From a virus, in IMG/VR virus record IMGVR_UViG_3300032896_000432, positions 1-35,638 of that record: DNA of 35,638 nucleotides. One strand, 5' to 3'. The stretch's first letter is position 1; every line of letters begins with the position of its first letter. The position numbers and the translations under genes were made by a program. A model generated the notes under the pieces. That model ran no database searches, had not been told where the DNA came from, and was given only the letters and a program-made list of their open reading frames with translations. Shown piece after piece: positions 14,810-21,847 of the stretch.

Positions 14810-16981
14810 CTATTCACCGCGCAATGGTTTCGCCGCGGCGGTGCCGGGCGGGCGGATCGGGTTGGCGTGGCTCGCCTTGATCAGCGCCAGGGTCTGCTCT
14901 TCGTTGCTCATGCTGGCGAGCGCCTGGGCGAGGGCCTCCGGGGACAACCCGCCATCTCCGGCGCTGCGGTCCTGCTGCTTGGTGATCGCCGTCAGGTTCC
15001 GGCTCATCGTCAGGGGCGGCAGCGGCGTGCGGGCGATGTCTTCGACCCGCATTGCCAGCTGGTCGAGGCGCGGCACGATGTCGGTCAGGGTCGCAATCAG
15101 CGCTGCCTTTTCCGCACGTTCGTTCGCCAGAAGCTTGGCCAGATGGCCCGATGCCTTGCCGGTCTCGAATTCCGTTCCCTGCCATTCCGCCTCGGGCGCA
15201 AAGCCGGCGGCGTCGCATTTGGCACCGGCGGCAACGAGGTGGTCATGCGCCTCGGCCAGATGCTGCAAGGTCTCCTGCGAGTGCCGTGCGCCGGCCTTGG
15301 CGGCACCGCACAAGGCTCCGTCGCTCAGCTTGCCGATGCAGTCATGGGCCACATCCATCAGCGCCTGATGCCCCGCCCCGCGCTTGCCGAGAGCGGCCGC
15401 GATCATCTCGATCACGCCGTTCGCCGCGGCAGTGGCCGGCTGTCTTGTGCTGTCGACCGTGGCGTTTTCGCCGGGTCGGAATTCCGGTGCCGGCGGCCGC
15501 ACCATCGGCACCGGGCTCAGCGGATTGCCGGCGGTATCGACGGTCGCCTCCTCGCTCGGCATCGCACCCGCCGCCTTGAGCGCGTCGCGCGCCTGGGCCA
15601 GATGGCTCCGTTCGGTGAATAAGAGACCATCCATCCCGATACATTTGTCGACCGCATGGTGCGCGAGGTCGAGCAGCGCCTGATCGCCGAGGCTGTGCCT
15701 CGATTTGGCCAGTAATGACGCGGCGAGCTTGCGCAGCCTGGGGCCGCGCGTGCTGCACAGATCGGCAATGCGGGCGGCACCGGAGGCGCCGGCGGCCATG
15801 ATCAGCACATCTTCGACGACCGGGCTGTCGGCAGCGCTGCCGATCTCGGTATCGTTCAGGATCTCGCCGGTCTCTTCGGCCACCAGCGCATTCAAGAAGC
15901 CGCAAAGCTCGGAGATGATCGCTTGCAGCCGCGCCGGCTGCGGTGAGCTGTCGCCTTCCATCGCCGCCTCGACCGCCAGGCTCTCCTCGAGCCAGTCGAG
16001 ATCGAGAATGATCCGGGCAACGTGCCCGACATCCCATAGCGCCTTGGTCAGCGCGAGCCGGGTCGGGTTCGCCCCGGCCTTGCGCTGCCTGTCGGAGGCG
16101 GGCGGTCCGGCCGGGTCGATCCTCTCCTTCCAGGCGGCGATGATCCGGGCCTTGATCTGGTCGAGCTGCTCCGGGGTGTAGCGGCTGGCGTTGCCCGGGC
16201 GGTTGATAAAGCTCCAGGCAGCGCGGATATGCCGCTCGGTATCGATCGGATAGCGCTCTCTGCCGTCCGGCTGATAACCGGGATCGGCGTAAGGGACGGT
16301 GCCGTAAGGGGCATCGGCCCGTGCCTGGGTGCCGGCCTTGGCGAATGCTCCTTCGGCGTTGGCGACCGCACTCCTCGCCGCGGCGATCAGTGCCTCGCCG
16401 GAATATCCGCTCTGGCCGCCCAAAGAAGCAGCGCCGGCCGCCGTCCCACTCTCCTGACATTTGATCGCGTCGGCCTTGGCCAAGTGGCGGTGCTCGGGCA
16501 CGCCGCAGGCCCAAATCTGGATCGGCGAGTTGAACCGGGTCTCGGGCATCTTGCGCGCTCCTGCGGCTTTCCAATAGTCGAACACCGCTTCGGGATTGGC
16601 CGGGCGGTCGACCAGAGAGATTTCATTCAGCACCAGACCGGTAATCGTCGTGTAATCGACCGGATCGCGCTGGGTCACGACACCGCCGATCGAGTAGCCC
16701 TTGTAGACACCCTCGACGACCTTTTGCCATGCCTGGTCGTCGACGATGCGGGCTCCGATATAGAGACCCTTGTCATCGACCGCCGCCTCGCGGGCGACGC
16801 CGACCGCCGACAGCTGGTGCATCTCGCGAATGTTGGCAAAGCGCATGTAATCGCCGAGCGCTGCCATCAGGGCTTCGCGTTTGACGATCTCACCCTGGTC
16901 GTCGCGGGCTTCGGTCGAGGCATAGCCCCAGACCTCGCGCCGTTCCGCATCGACCTTTGCGATCGGCAAATAGAGTTTCAT
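14810..16981 (-). CDS. Prohead protease fused to a long C-terminal (scaffold-like) region
   Basis: The 723-residue protein starts at ATG 16981 (MKLYLPIAKVDAERREVWGY). Residues 1-145 resemble phage XkdF/prohead proteases; His55 in REMHQL and Ser97 in KGYSIGG are candidate catalytic residues, and LNEISLVDRPANPEA closes the domain, a segment widespread in these proteases. A DUF6582-like segment follows (about 227-290: YADPGYQPDGRERYPID and TPEQLDQIKARIIAAWKERI). Two related helical segments with HHAVDKC and AHDCIGK, each followed by a HLA-A/E-R/H helix, suggest internal duplication around 455-605. The C-terminal 100 residues are Ala/Leu-rich and helical, as expected of scaffold. The first frame residues upstream of 16981 read as shadow. 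Confidence 0.8.
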   Translation of the reverse strand: MKLYLPIAKVDAERREVWGYASTEARDDQGEIVKREALMAALGDYMRFANIREMHQLSAVGVAREAAVDDKGLYIGARIVDDQAWQKVVEGVYKGYSIGGVVTQRDPVDYTTITGLVLNEISLVDRPANPEAVFDYWKAAGARKMPETRFNSPIQIWACGVPEHRHLAKADAIKCQESGTAAGAASLGGQSGYSGEALIAAARSAVANAEGAFAKAGTQARADAPYGTVPYADPGYQPDGRERYPIDTERHIRAAWSFINRPGNASRYTPEQLDQIKARIIAAWKERIDPAGPPASDRQRKAGANPTRLALTKALWDVGHVARIILDLDWLEESLAVEAAMEGDSSPQPARLQAIISELCGFLNALVAEETGEILNDTEIGSAADSPVVEDVLIMAAGASGAARIADLCSTRGPRLRKLAASLLAKSRHSLGDQALLDLAHHAVDKCIGMDGLLFTERSHLAQARDALKAAGAMPSEEATVDTAGNPLSPVPMVRPPAPEFRPGENATVDSTRQPATAAANGVIEMIAAALGKRGAGHQALMDVAHDCIGKLSDGALCGAAKAGARHSQETLQHLAEAHDHLVAAGAKCDAAGFAPEAEWQGTEFETGKASGHLAKLLANERAEKAALIATLTDIVPRLDQLAMRVEDIARTPLPPLTMSRNLTAITKQQDRSAGDGGLSPEALAQALASMSNEEQTLALIKASHANPIRPPGTAAAKPLRGE

Positions 16982-17037
16982 GGCGTGATTTCCGACCCTC
17001 GCTTTGATGGCGTTAAGACGCTGCCGCCCGCCGGCGT

Positions 17038-17415
17038 TCAGGGGCTCGTCGGCGCGCACAGAACCGTGGAATTGAGCTTGAGCACCCGGCCGTCGCTGAG
17101 ATTGGCGGTGGCCTCGAGCACGTAGGTGGCGCCGCTCGCCGAGGCCGGCATGCCGCCGACCGTGGCGACCGAAAAGAAACCGGCCCGAATCTGCAGCGAG
17201 CCGTCGAGCGGCGAGCGCAGCTGGATCAATGTCGCAACTGAGGTCGCCAGGACTCGCGCCTGCGGTGTCGGATCGGTCGCCGTCTGGTAGGGTGCCAGCG
17301 AGCAGGTCCAGCTCGTCGACAGCATCGTTGCCGCCCCGATATCGGCGGTGAAATCGAAGGCGAAATTGTCGATCTCGCCGGGCTCGATCGGATCGAACGC
17401 CTGGGGCAACCGCAT
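17038..17415 (-). CDS. Small phage structural protein, fibre-tail adaptor-like
   Basis: A 125-residue protein starting MRLPQAFDPIEPGEIDNFAF, with a central FTADIGAATMLSTSWTC segment and a C-terminal YVLEATANLSDGRVLKLNST. This pattern (Asp-rich start, D-F-T, S-T-W-T, then a short beta domain ending in a polar strand) recalls phage fibre-tail adaptor proteins. AGGAG lies 8 nt upstream of the ATG, one base after the stop of the fibre-like gene, supporting a paired role. The role is inference. Confidence 0.6.
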   Translation of the reverse strand: MRLPQAFDPIEPGEIDNFAFDFTADIGAATMLSTSWTCSLAPYQTATDPTPQARVLATSVATLIQLRSPLDGSLQIRAGFFSVATVGGMPASASGATYVLEATANLSDGRVLKLNSTVLCAPTSP

Positions 17416-17416
17416 C

Positions 17417-18574
17417 TCAGCTTCTCCTGACCAGACGGACCCGGCCCGGTGTCGCCAGCAACCGGATTCGGCCGGGCCCGGTTTCGAGCGACAACAGGAC
17501 TGCAGCCAGCGCCTGCCGGACTTCGAGCGGCAGCAGCGCATCGGCGATGAGGAGGGTCGCGCCCAGCAATTCGGCGGGCAGGCTGCCGTCCGCACGCGCC
17601 GCGCTCAGCGATTCAGCCGACGCGCCGCTCTCGCCATGGAGCGATCCGATGCTCTCGGTTGGTACCGGGTGGTCCCCACGCAGCGCACCGAGAACCGCAA
17701 TCGGGACGAAATTGTCATCGGTAACCAACACCGCGCCGATGCTTTCGAGCGGCGCAGCGGCATCGGCGCGGACGGCCGCCAGCCATTCGATCCACAGCGG
17801 CGGGAGTGCCTGCGAGGCAAGAGACTCGAGCTGGATTTCGGCATCGGTCATGAGGCCGGCGGCGAATTCCACCGGCACCGCGCTGTCGGTCTCGACCGCC
17901 AGAGACCCGGCGAATTCCGCCGGCACTGCGCTGTCGGATATGACCGTCGTGCCGGTCGTGAACGCCGCGATCCCGGCGCCGCTCGAATCCGCGGGGCTGA
18001 GGTTGAACCCAGCCGCCACACCGCCGGCCGCGGCGGCGGTCTGGTACTCCATGATAAAGTTCGTGCCACCGCTCGGCGGCCCGATCTGGGTGAACCCGGT
18101 GCCCGCCGTCGATGTCGTGCTGCCGCTCTCAGTCGCAATGAACCCGATGACAAAATCACCGGGGAGCGTCGTCGTGACGCCCGGCGAGGATGGCGTTGTG
18201 GTGCTGGTGTTGTTTTGGAACCCGTTGGCGTCGAGGCCATAAATGCCGGCCACTTCGGCAATGACCATCTGCGGGTAGGATATCGACGGCGCTTCCAGCA
18301 CGATCGCGGTCGGGGCATTGGTGATGTCGAGCGCGTAGGCAAGCCCGATCTGGTAGGTGCCGCCGGCCGCGGTTGTGCCGAAATTGGTTACAGTATAAAC
18401 GTTGCCTTGATCATCGGTGACTGAGATACCGTCGTCGCTCTCACCAAGGTTGCCGAGAAACACCACGACTGCGTTACCGACCCCGACCGCTTGGTCGAGC
18501 GACACCGACCAGCTGGTGCCAGCACTGCCGTTATTCAGGTATTGCGCGGCGGTTTGGACGATAGTACCAGACAC
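17417..18574 (-). CDS. Fibre-like phage protein with degenerate C-terminal repeats
   Basis: The 385-residue protein begins at GTG 18574 (GGAG 7 nt upstream; the TTG at 18577 is an alternative). The first ~210 residues are beta-rich (SWSVSLDQAVGVGNAVVVFL) and contain Thr/Ser-rich loops. From about 215 on, at least seven degenerate units of about 20-25 residues occur, each with a small-hydrophobic stretch and a Pro-x-Glu or x-Glu-Ser/Phe/Leu core (VPAEFAGSL, VPVEFAAGL, QLESLAS, APLESIGAV, PTESIGSL, SAESLSAA, PAELLGAT). It ends in an Arg-rich tail (PGRVRLVRRS). The arrangement suggests a fibre stalk or a scaffold for partners; function unknown. Confidence 0.65.
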   Translation of the reverse strand: MSGTIVQTAAQYLNNGSAGTSWSVSLDQAVGVGNAVVVFLGNLGESDDGISVTDDQGNVYTVTNFGTTAAGGTYQIGLAYALDITNAPTAIVLEAPSISYPQMVIAEVAGIYGLDANGFQNNTSTTTPSSPGVTTTLPGDFVIGFIATESGSTTSTAGTGFTQIGPPSGGTNFIMEYQTAAAAGGVAAGFNLSPADSSGAGIAAFTTGTTVISDSAVPAEFAGSLAVETDSAVPVEFAAGLMTDAEIQLESLASQALPPLWIEWLAAVRADAAAPLESIGAVLVTDDNFVPIAVLGALRGDHPVPTESIGSLHGESGASAESLSAARADGSLPAELLGATLLIADALLPLEVRQALAAVLLSLETGPGRIRLLATPGRVRLVRRS

Positions 18575-18577
18575 CAA

Positions 18578-19564
18578 TCAGCTCCCCGGCGGCGGCAAGG
18601 TCCAGATCGCGACTCGGCTGATATTCGTGACCTGCCCCGTGCCGGTTGAAACCATCAGACAATAATGCTCGTTCGGTATCGGCGAATACGTACCCGCCGG
18701 CATGCCGAGGGCCGTGCCGTCGGCGACTGGAACCATTGTCGGGCTGTATTCGAGCGTGTCGTAGGCGATATCCGCCGTCGCCCGCTCGACGAGGCCAATG
18801 CCCCCGTTCATCGCCGGCGTGATCACCAGCGTGCCGTTCGGGCTGCCGCCGACCGCAGGTAGGTTGTAATCGTAGTCGGTGCCGGATAGTTCGCCATTGT
18901 CATAGGTGTAGTCATGCAGCGTGCGCCCGTAGGGCGATTCGTAAAGGTCGATCTCGGTGGCGCGCACTGGAGAGCTCTGCCCGCCGCCAAACCATTCCTC
19001 GCCCAGCATCCACGCGATCGACCAGCCGGACCAGGCTTGCGGCGGGATAATCGTCCCCGAATAGGAATAGCTGACGTCAATGTAAAACGGCGGCTGAAAG
19101 GTGGTCCCTGCGACCTCGCTACCGTTCCAATAGCAGGTGTTCCACATCCACCACGGGTATTCGTTGCCCGAGGCGGTGCTGTCCATCGTCAGCCCGAACC
19201 CGTTGATCGTGTAGTCTTCGGGCTGCGCCACCTGCGGCGGCCAGCAATAGGGTGCGGCCTTCTCGGTTGGGCAATCGGTCTGGACCGCATTCGGCATGTT
19301 GTTGTGGTCGTACCAGTGGAAACCGGGACGGCGCGTGTCGCCGATGTCGAACGTCGCCGGGTTCGACATATCGTCGACAAAGATTTCGCAGGTCAGCCCC
19401 CAGGCCGCAGCGATCGCCGGTGCCGGGTCGGTGCCGGGGCAGGTGTAGAGCGGCGCTGACGGCGCGCCGGTGGTCTGGCCGACCACCGACAAGGCCGCCC
19501 GAGCCATGCTCGGGGCGAGCGCCAGCATCGCGGCGAACGCCGCGCAGACGAGAAGCGCGCGCAT
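18578..19564 (-). CDS. Secreted GH16-like (beta-glucanase fold) protein
   Basis: A 328-residue protein with a Sec signal peptide (MRALLVCAAFAAMLALAPSM then ARA). In the mature part, PFYIDVSYSYSG and WSGWSIAWMLG precede EIDLYES (Glu204, Asp206, Glu209), which matches the E-x-D-x-x-E catalytic pattern of GH16 hydrolases on a concanavalin-type fold. Its likely role is binding or cutting a beta-glucan-like surface polysaccharide. The start ATG at 19564 overlaps a 29-codon ORF stop in TGATG; no clear ribosome site is seen, so coupling may be needed. Whether it is hydrolytic or only a binding module cannot be told here. Confidence 0.7.
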   Translation of the reverse strand: MRALLVCAAFAAMLALAPSMARAALSVVGQTTGAPSAPLYTCPGTDPAPAIAAAWGLTCEIFVDDMSNPATFDIGDTRRPGFHWYDHNNMPNAVQTDCPTEKAAPYCWPPQVAQPEDYTINGFGLTMDSTASGNEYPWWMWNTCYWNGSEVAGTTFQPPFYIDVSYSYSGTIIPPQAWSGWSIAWMLGEEWFGGGQSSPVRATEIDLYESPYGRTLHDYTYDNGELSGTDYDYNLPAVGGSPNGTLVITPAMNGGIGLVERATADIAYDTLEYSPTMVPVADGTALGMPAGTYSPIPNEHYCLMVSTGTGQVTNISRVAIWTLPPPGS

Positions 19565-19653
19565 CAGGAATTCGTGTAGGGCAGCAGAGTGTGTTGCAGC
19601 GCCATCGTCGCGATCGCGATCGGCTGGCCGCAGGACGGTTTGAGCGTAGTCAT
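19564..19653 (-). CDS. 29-aa micro-ORF coupled to the GH16-like gene
   Basis: A 29-codon frame (MTTLKPSCGQPIAIATMALQ and nine more residues) starts 3 nt after the DUF1906 stop and its own TGA overlaps the GH16-like ATG (TGATG). It fills the only gap between these genes. There is no strong ribosome site. It may be a real small protein or a leader that enables translation of the next gene. No homologue recognised. Confidence 0.4.
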   Translation of the reverse strand: MTTLKPSCGQPIAIATMALQHTLLPYTNS

Positions 19654-19656
19654 CCG

Positions 19657-20373
19657 TCAGCTCGCGATGCGTGGTGCTGCGATCGCCGCGGGTGATGGGG
19701 CGAGCCATTGCGGCAAGTCACCGAAATTGTCCGCGAGGGTCACGTCGCGATCGATCGCAATGGCGCCGGCGGTGCCGGTCGCGATTGGCGACGGTGCCAG
19801 CGCCTGCGCCATACAGTAGCCGCGATAGGAAATGTCGGGCACGATCGAGGCGGAACGCCAATAGCGTTGCACCCGCAGCCGCCAATACAGCTCGTCCGCG
19901 GTCAATGGCTGGTTGGCGCCGACATAGATTCCGGGCTGATAGCCGGCAGCCGCGACGGCGCCGGCCCAGCTGTTGACGTGAGCGATCGTGTCCGCGGCCG
20001 TTGCGTATGCCGCCACACCTTCGAGATCAAACCACAACGTGATCGGCGGCGGCAGACCGACCGACCGCGCATTGATGACTGCCGCTGCACCATAGCTGCC
20101 GCCGAGCTCGGCCGAAGGTGCCCAGCCTGACCGTGGGCAGTGCTGGACCGCCATCAGTGCCAGCCCGGCATCGAGGATCGTCGCAACCTCGGGCGCGCCG
20201 AGATCACCGGGATTCTGCGGGGTTGTGCGCGATAGATACCGCACCGCAAAGCGAAACCCCGCCGCAAAGAGAGCCGCGGCGGCGCCGGGATCGATCGTCG
20301 TGTCGCTGTCGAACCCTTGAGCGCCGGCGGTCGCGGCGGCGGCGGTGCCGCCTGATATCGTCCCGTCGATCAT
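19657..20373 (-). CDS. DUF1906 glycoside hydrolase-like protein, endolysin candidate
   Basis: A 238-residue protein of the DUF1906 (Rv2525c-like, GH25-related TIM barrel) family. It opens with GFDSDTTIDPGAAAALF, then FRFAVRYLSRT, and has ILDAGLALMAVQHCP and PPPITLWFDLEGVAAYATA, where Asp and Glu (F-D-L-E) sit at the barrel's active-site position. The C-terminal half has GYQPGIYVGANQP. No signal peptide. In phages this domain is found in candidate endolysins. It follows small ORFs including a membrane peptide and starts in an ATGA overlap with a minimal ORF. Peptidoglycan cleavage is a plausible but unproven role. Confidence 0.75.
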   Translation of the reverse strand: MIDGTISGGTAAAATAGAQGFDSDTTIDPGAAAALFAAGFRFAVRYLSRTTPQNPGDLGAPEVATILDAGLALMAVQHCPRSGWAPSAELGGSYGAAAVINARSVGLPPPITLWFDLEGVAAYATAADTIAHVNSWAGAVAAAGYQPGIYVGANQPLTADELYWRLRVQRYWRSASIVPDISYRGYCMAQALAPSPIATGTAGAIAIDRDVTLADNFGDLPQWLAPSPAAIAAPRIAS

Positions 20374-20412
20374 CCGGCACCTGCCCGTGAAAGCGGAAAA
20401 GCCATCTTGATA

Positions 20413-20499
20413 TCAATCCTTTGGACAAAGAACGAGGCAAACGATGACAAGCGCTGTGACGATGCAGAACACTTCCCAGGCGAGCGCGTTGCCGGTCAT
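20413..20499 (-). CDS. 28-aa single-span membrane peptide
   Basis: A 28-codon frame reads MTGNALAWEVFCIVTALVIV then CLVLCPKD, a single membrane helix (about residues 9-25) with three Cys. Its ATG shares a base with the stop of a 19-codon ORF (TGATG), and it lies just upstream of the DUF1906 gene. It is too short for standard gene calls. The membrane peptide next to a lysin candidate suggests a lysis function (holin- or pinholin-like), but it could also be a different small protein. Its only evidence is hydrophobicity, coupling and position. Confidence 0.55.
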   Translation of the reverse strand: MTGNALAWEVFCIVTALVIVCLVLCPKD

Positions 20500-20558
20500 C
20501 AGACGGCCGGACGGATTGGTGTCAGGAGCTGGCTGGCTGTGCCCGTGACGCTGGTCAT
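20499..20558 (-). CDS. 19-aa micro-ORF upstream of the membrane peptide
   Basis: A 19-codon frame (MTSVTGTASQLLTPIRPAV) begins 8 nt after the stop of the structural gene and ends in a TGATG overlap with the 28-aa membrane peptide. It has no membrane segment and only a weak purine stretch upstream. It is best seen as a possible leader peptide for the next gene. Confidence 0.3.
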   Translation of the reverse strand: MTSVTGTASQLLTPIRPAV

Positions 20559-20566
20559 CTCGCCGC

Positions 20567-21652
20567 TCAAATCGTCGTGCCCTGCGCGCGCAGATCCGCG
20601 CTGCCCTTGTAGGCGGCGGTTCCGGCCGGCAAGGTCAGGCGCAGCCACACACCTTGGGCGTCGGCCGCGGTGCCACCCGCCGGCAGATTGCCCGGCGCCG
20701 GCACATTGACCAGCGACGGTTGGGTCACAAACGGTCCGGCCCCGGCAGCAGGTGCAGTTTGCCGGTTGCTCGTGGTGCTGGTGTCGCCGAGTGCGGTGCA
20801 CAGGCTCAGATCCAGCAATGCGCCCGCCGGCAGCGCCGGGGTCTCGCTGGCGATTTCGATCTGCGCGCCGGTCAAGGCGGTCGTGGTGTTATTGTTGACA
20901 ACGAATACCTTTTCGTAGAAGGCGCGCTGCGAGCCGCTTGGCACATCAGCCGCGGCGGTCGCGAAGCAGCGGGTGATCGCGGTCACCGGGTTTGGCGAGA
21001 CCTCAAACAGCATGCCCTGCAGGATGCTGTAGATGCTGGTGGCGTCGGGGATCGACCCGGACGGCGTGGTCCAGTCGCGGCTGACCGCCACGGTATCGGT
21101 GCCGTAGCCGGACGTGGCAATGATCATGCGCAGCGTGTTGGCGCCGGTGCCGCCGGTGATGCGGATGATCATGCCGGGCGAGACACTGGCGCCGTCCCCG
21201 GATTGGAGCTTGAACAGCGGTGGCGTCGTGCCCGAGGTGTTGCTCGATCCGGCTTGCGCGGTGTGGCCGCTGATCACCGCGGTATCGGCGTAGACCGCGA
21301 CATCACCGACTGCGGCCGTCCCGCCGGGGCTGGTCAGGCCGGCAATGGCGCCGCCGGTGATGACCGCGGCCAGCAACCGCTCGAACGTTTGCGAGCCGGT
21401 CACCGGGGTTGTTCCGTTCAGTGTCATGGCCGCCGGCGTTTGGATCACGCCGCTGCTGTCGCGGCCCATGACCTGCATCATTGTCGCGGTGTCGCTCGAC
21501 GAGCTCGACACGGCATCGACCGTGCCCGACGGCGTGATATCGTAGAACGCGACGCGCTTGGTGAAATCGACCGCTCCGCCGACGGTCACGCCATCGGCCT
21601 CGGGCATATCGGTCGAGCCGTAGACGACGATATTGTTCGCAGTGACGCTCAT
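20567..21652 (-). CDS. Phage structural protein, unknown role
   Basis: A 361-residue beta-rich protein starting MSVTANNIVVYGSTDMPEAD, chosen over longer upstream frames because AGGAG lies about 10 nt before the ATG at 21652. I recall phage proteins with this NNIVVYGSxxMPExD start near tail or fibre genes, but no function. The body has many small residues (TSPGGTAAVGDVAVYADTAV, then ITGGTGANTLRMIIATSGYG). Near the C-terminus it has GVWLRLTLPAGTAAY. No signal peptide. It is separated from the portal gene by 195 bp holding an inverted repeat. Candidate decoration or fibre protein. Confidence 0.65.
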   Translation of the reverse strand: MSVTANNIVVYGSTDMPEADGVTVGGAVDFTKRVAFYDITPSGTVDAVSSSSSDTATMMQVMGRDSSGVIQTPAAMTLNGTTPVTGSQTFERLLAAVITGGAIAGLTSPGGTAAVGDVAVYADTAVISGHTAQAGSSNTSGTTPPLFKLQSGDGASVSPGMIIRITGGTGANTLRMIIATSGYGTDTVAVSRDWTTPSGSIPDATSIYSILQGMLFEVSPNPVTAITRCFATAAADVPSGSQRAFYEKVFVVNNNTTTALTGAQIEIASETPALPAGALLDLSLCTALGDTSTTSNRQTAPAAGAGPFVTQPSLVNVPAPGNLPAGGTAADAQGVWLRLTLPAGTAAYKGSADLRAQGTTI

Positions 21653-21790
21653 CGATAGAGGCTCCTGTTGACGCGTCGGGCGGATGTGGGCCGCGAGGGC
21701 ACGCAGAACGGCAATCGGCGTCGGCCGCGGCGATTGCCAGCGGCCGGCAGCGTCCCGGCGTTGTCGTCGTGATGCGTGGCCCGCGGTGAT

Positions 21791-21824
21791 CGTCGCAGCC
21801 TGATGCGGTGCAAATGCTGCGACG
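21791..21824. repeat. 9-bp inverted repeat in the portal downstream gap
   Basis: CGTCGCAGC (21791-21799) and GCTGCGACG (21816-21824) form a perfect 9-bp stem with a 16-nt loop. It lies in the 195-bp gap downstream of the portal stop on the minus strand. No U-run follows, so it is not a typical terminator. It may be an RNA structure or a protein-binding site. Confidence 0.55.
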
Positions 21825-21847
21825 GAACGCGGCGGCAAACGGCCGGG

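Noticed and set aside
15342-16574. 410-codon minus-strand frame inside the protease gene
   Set aside because: Very Arg-rich, no motifs, and entirely overlaps the well-supported protease frame.
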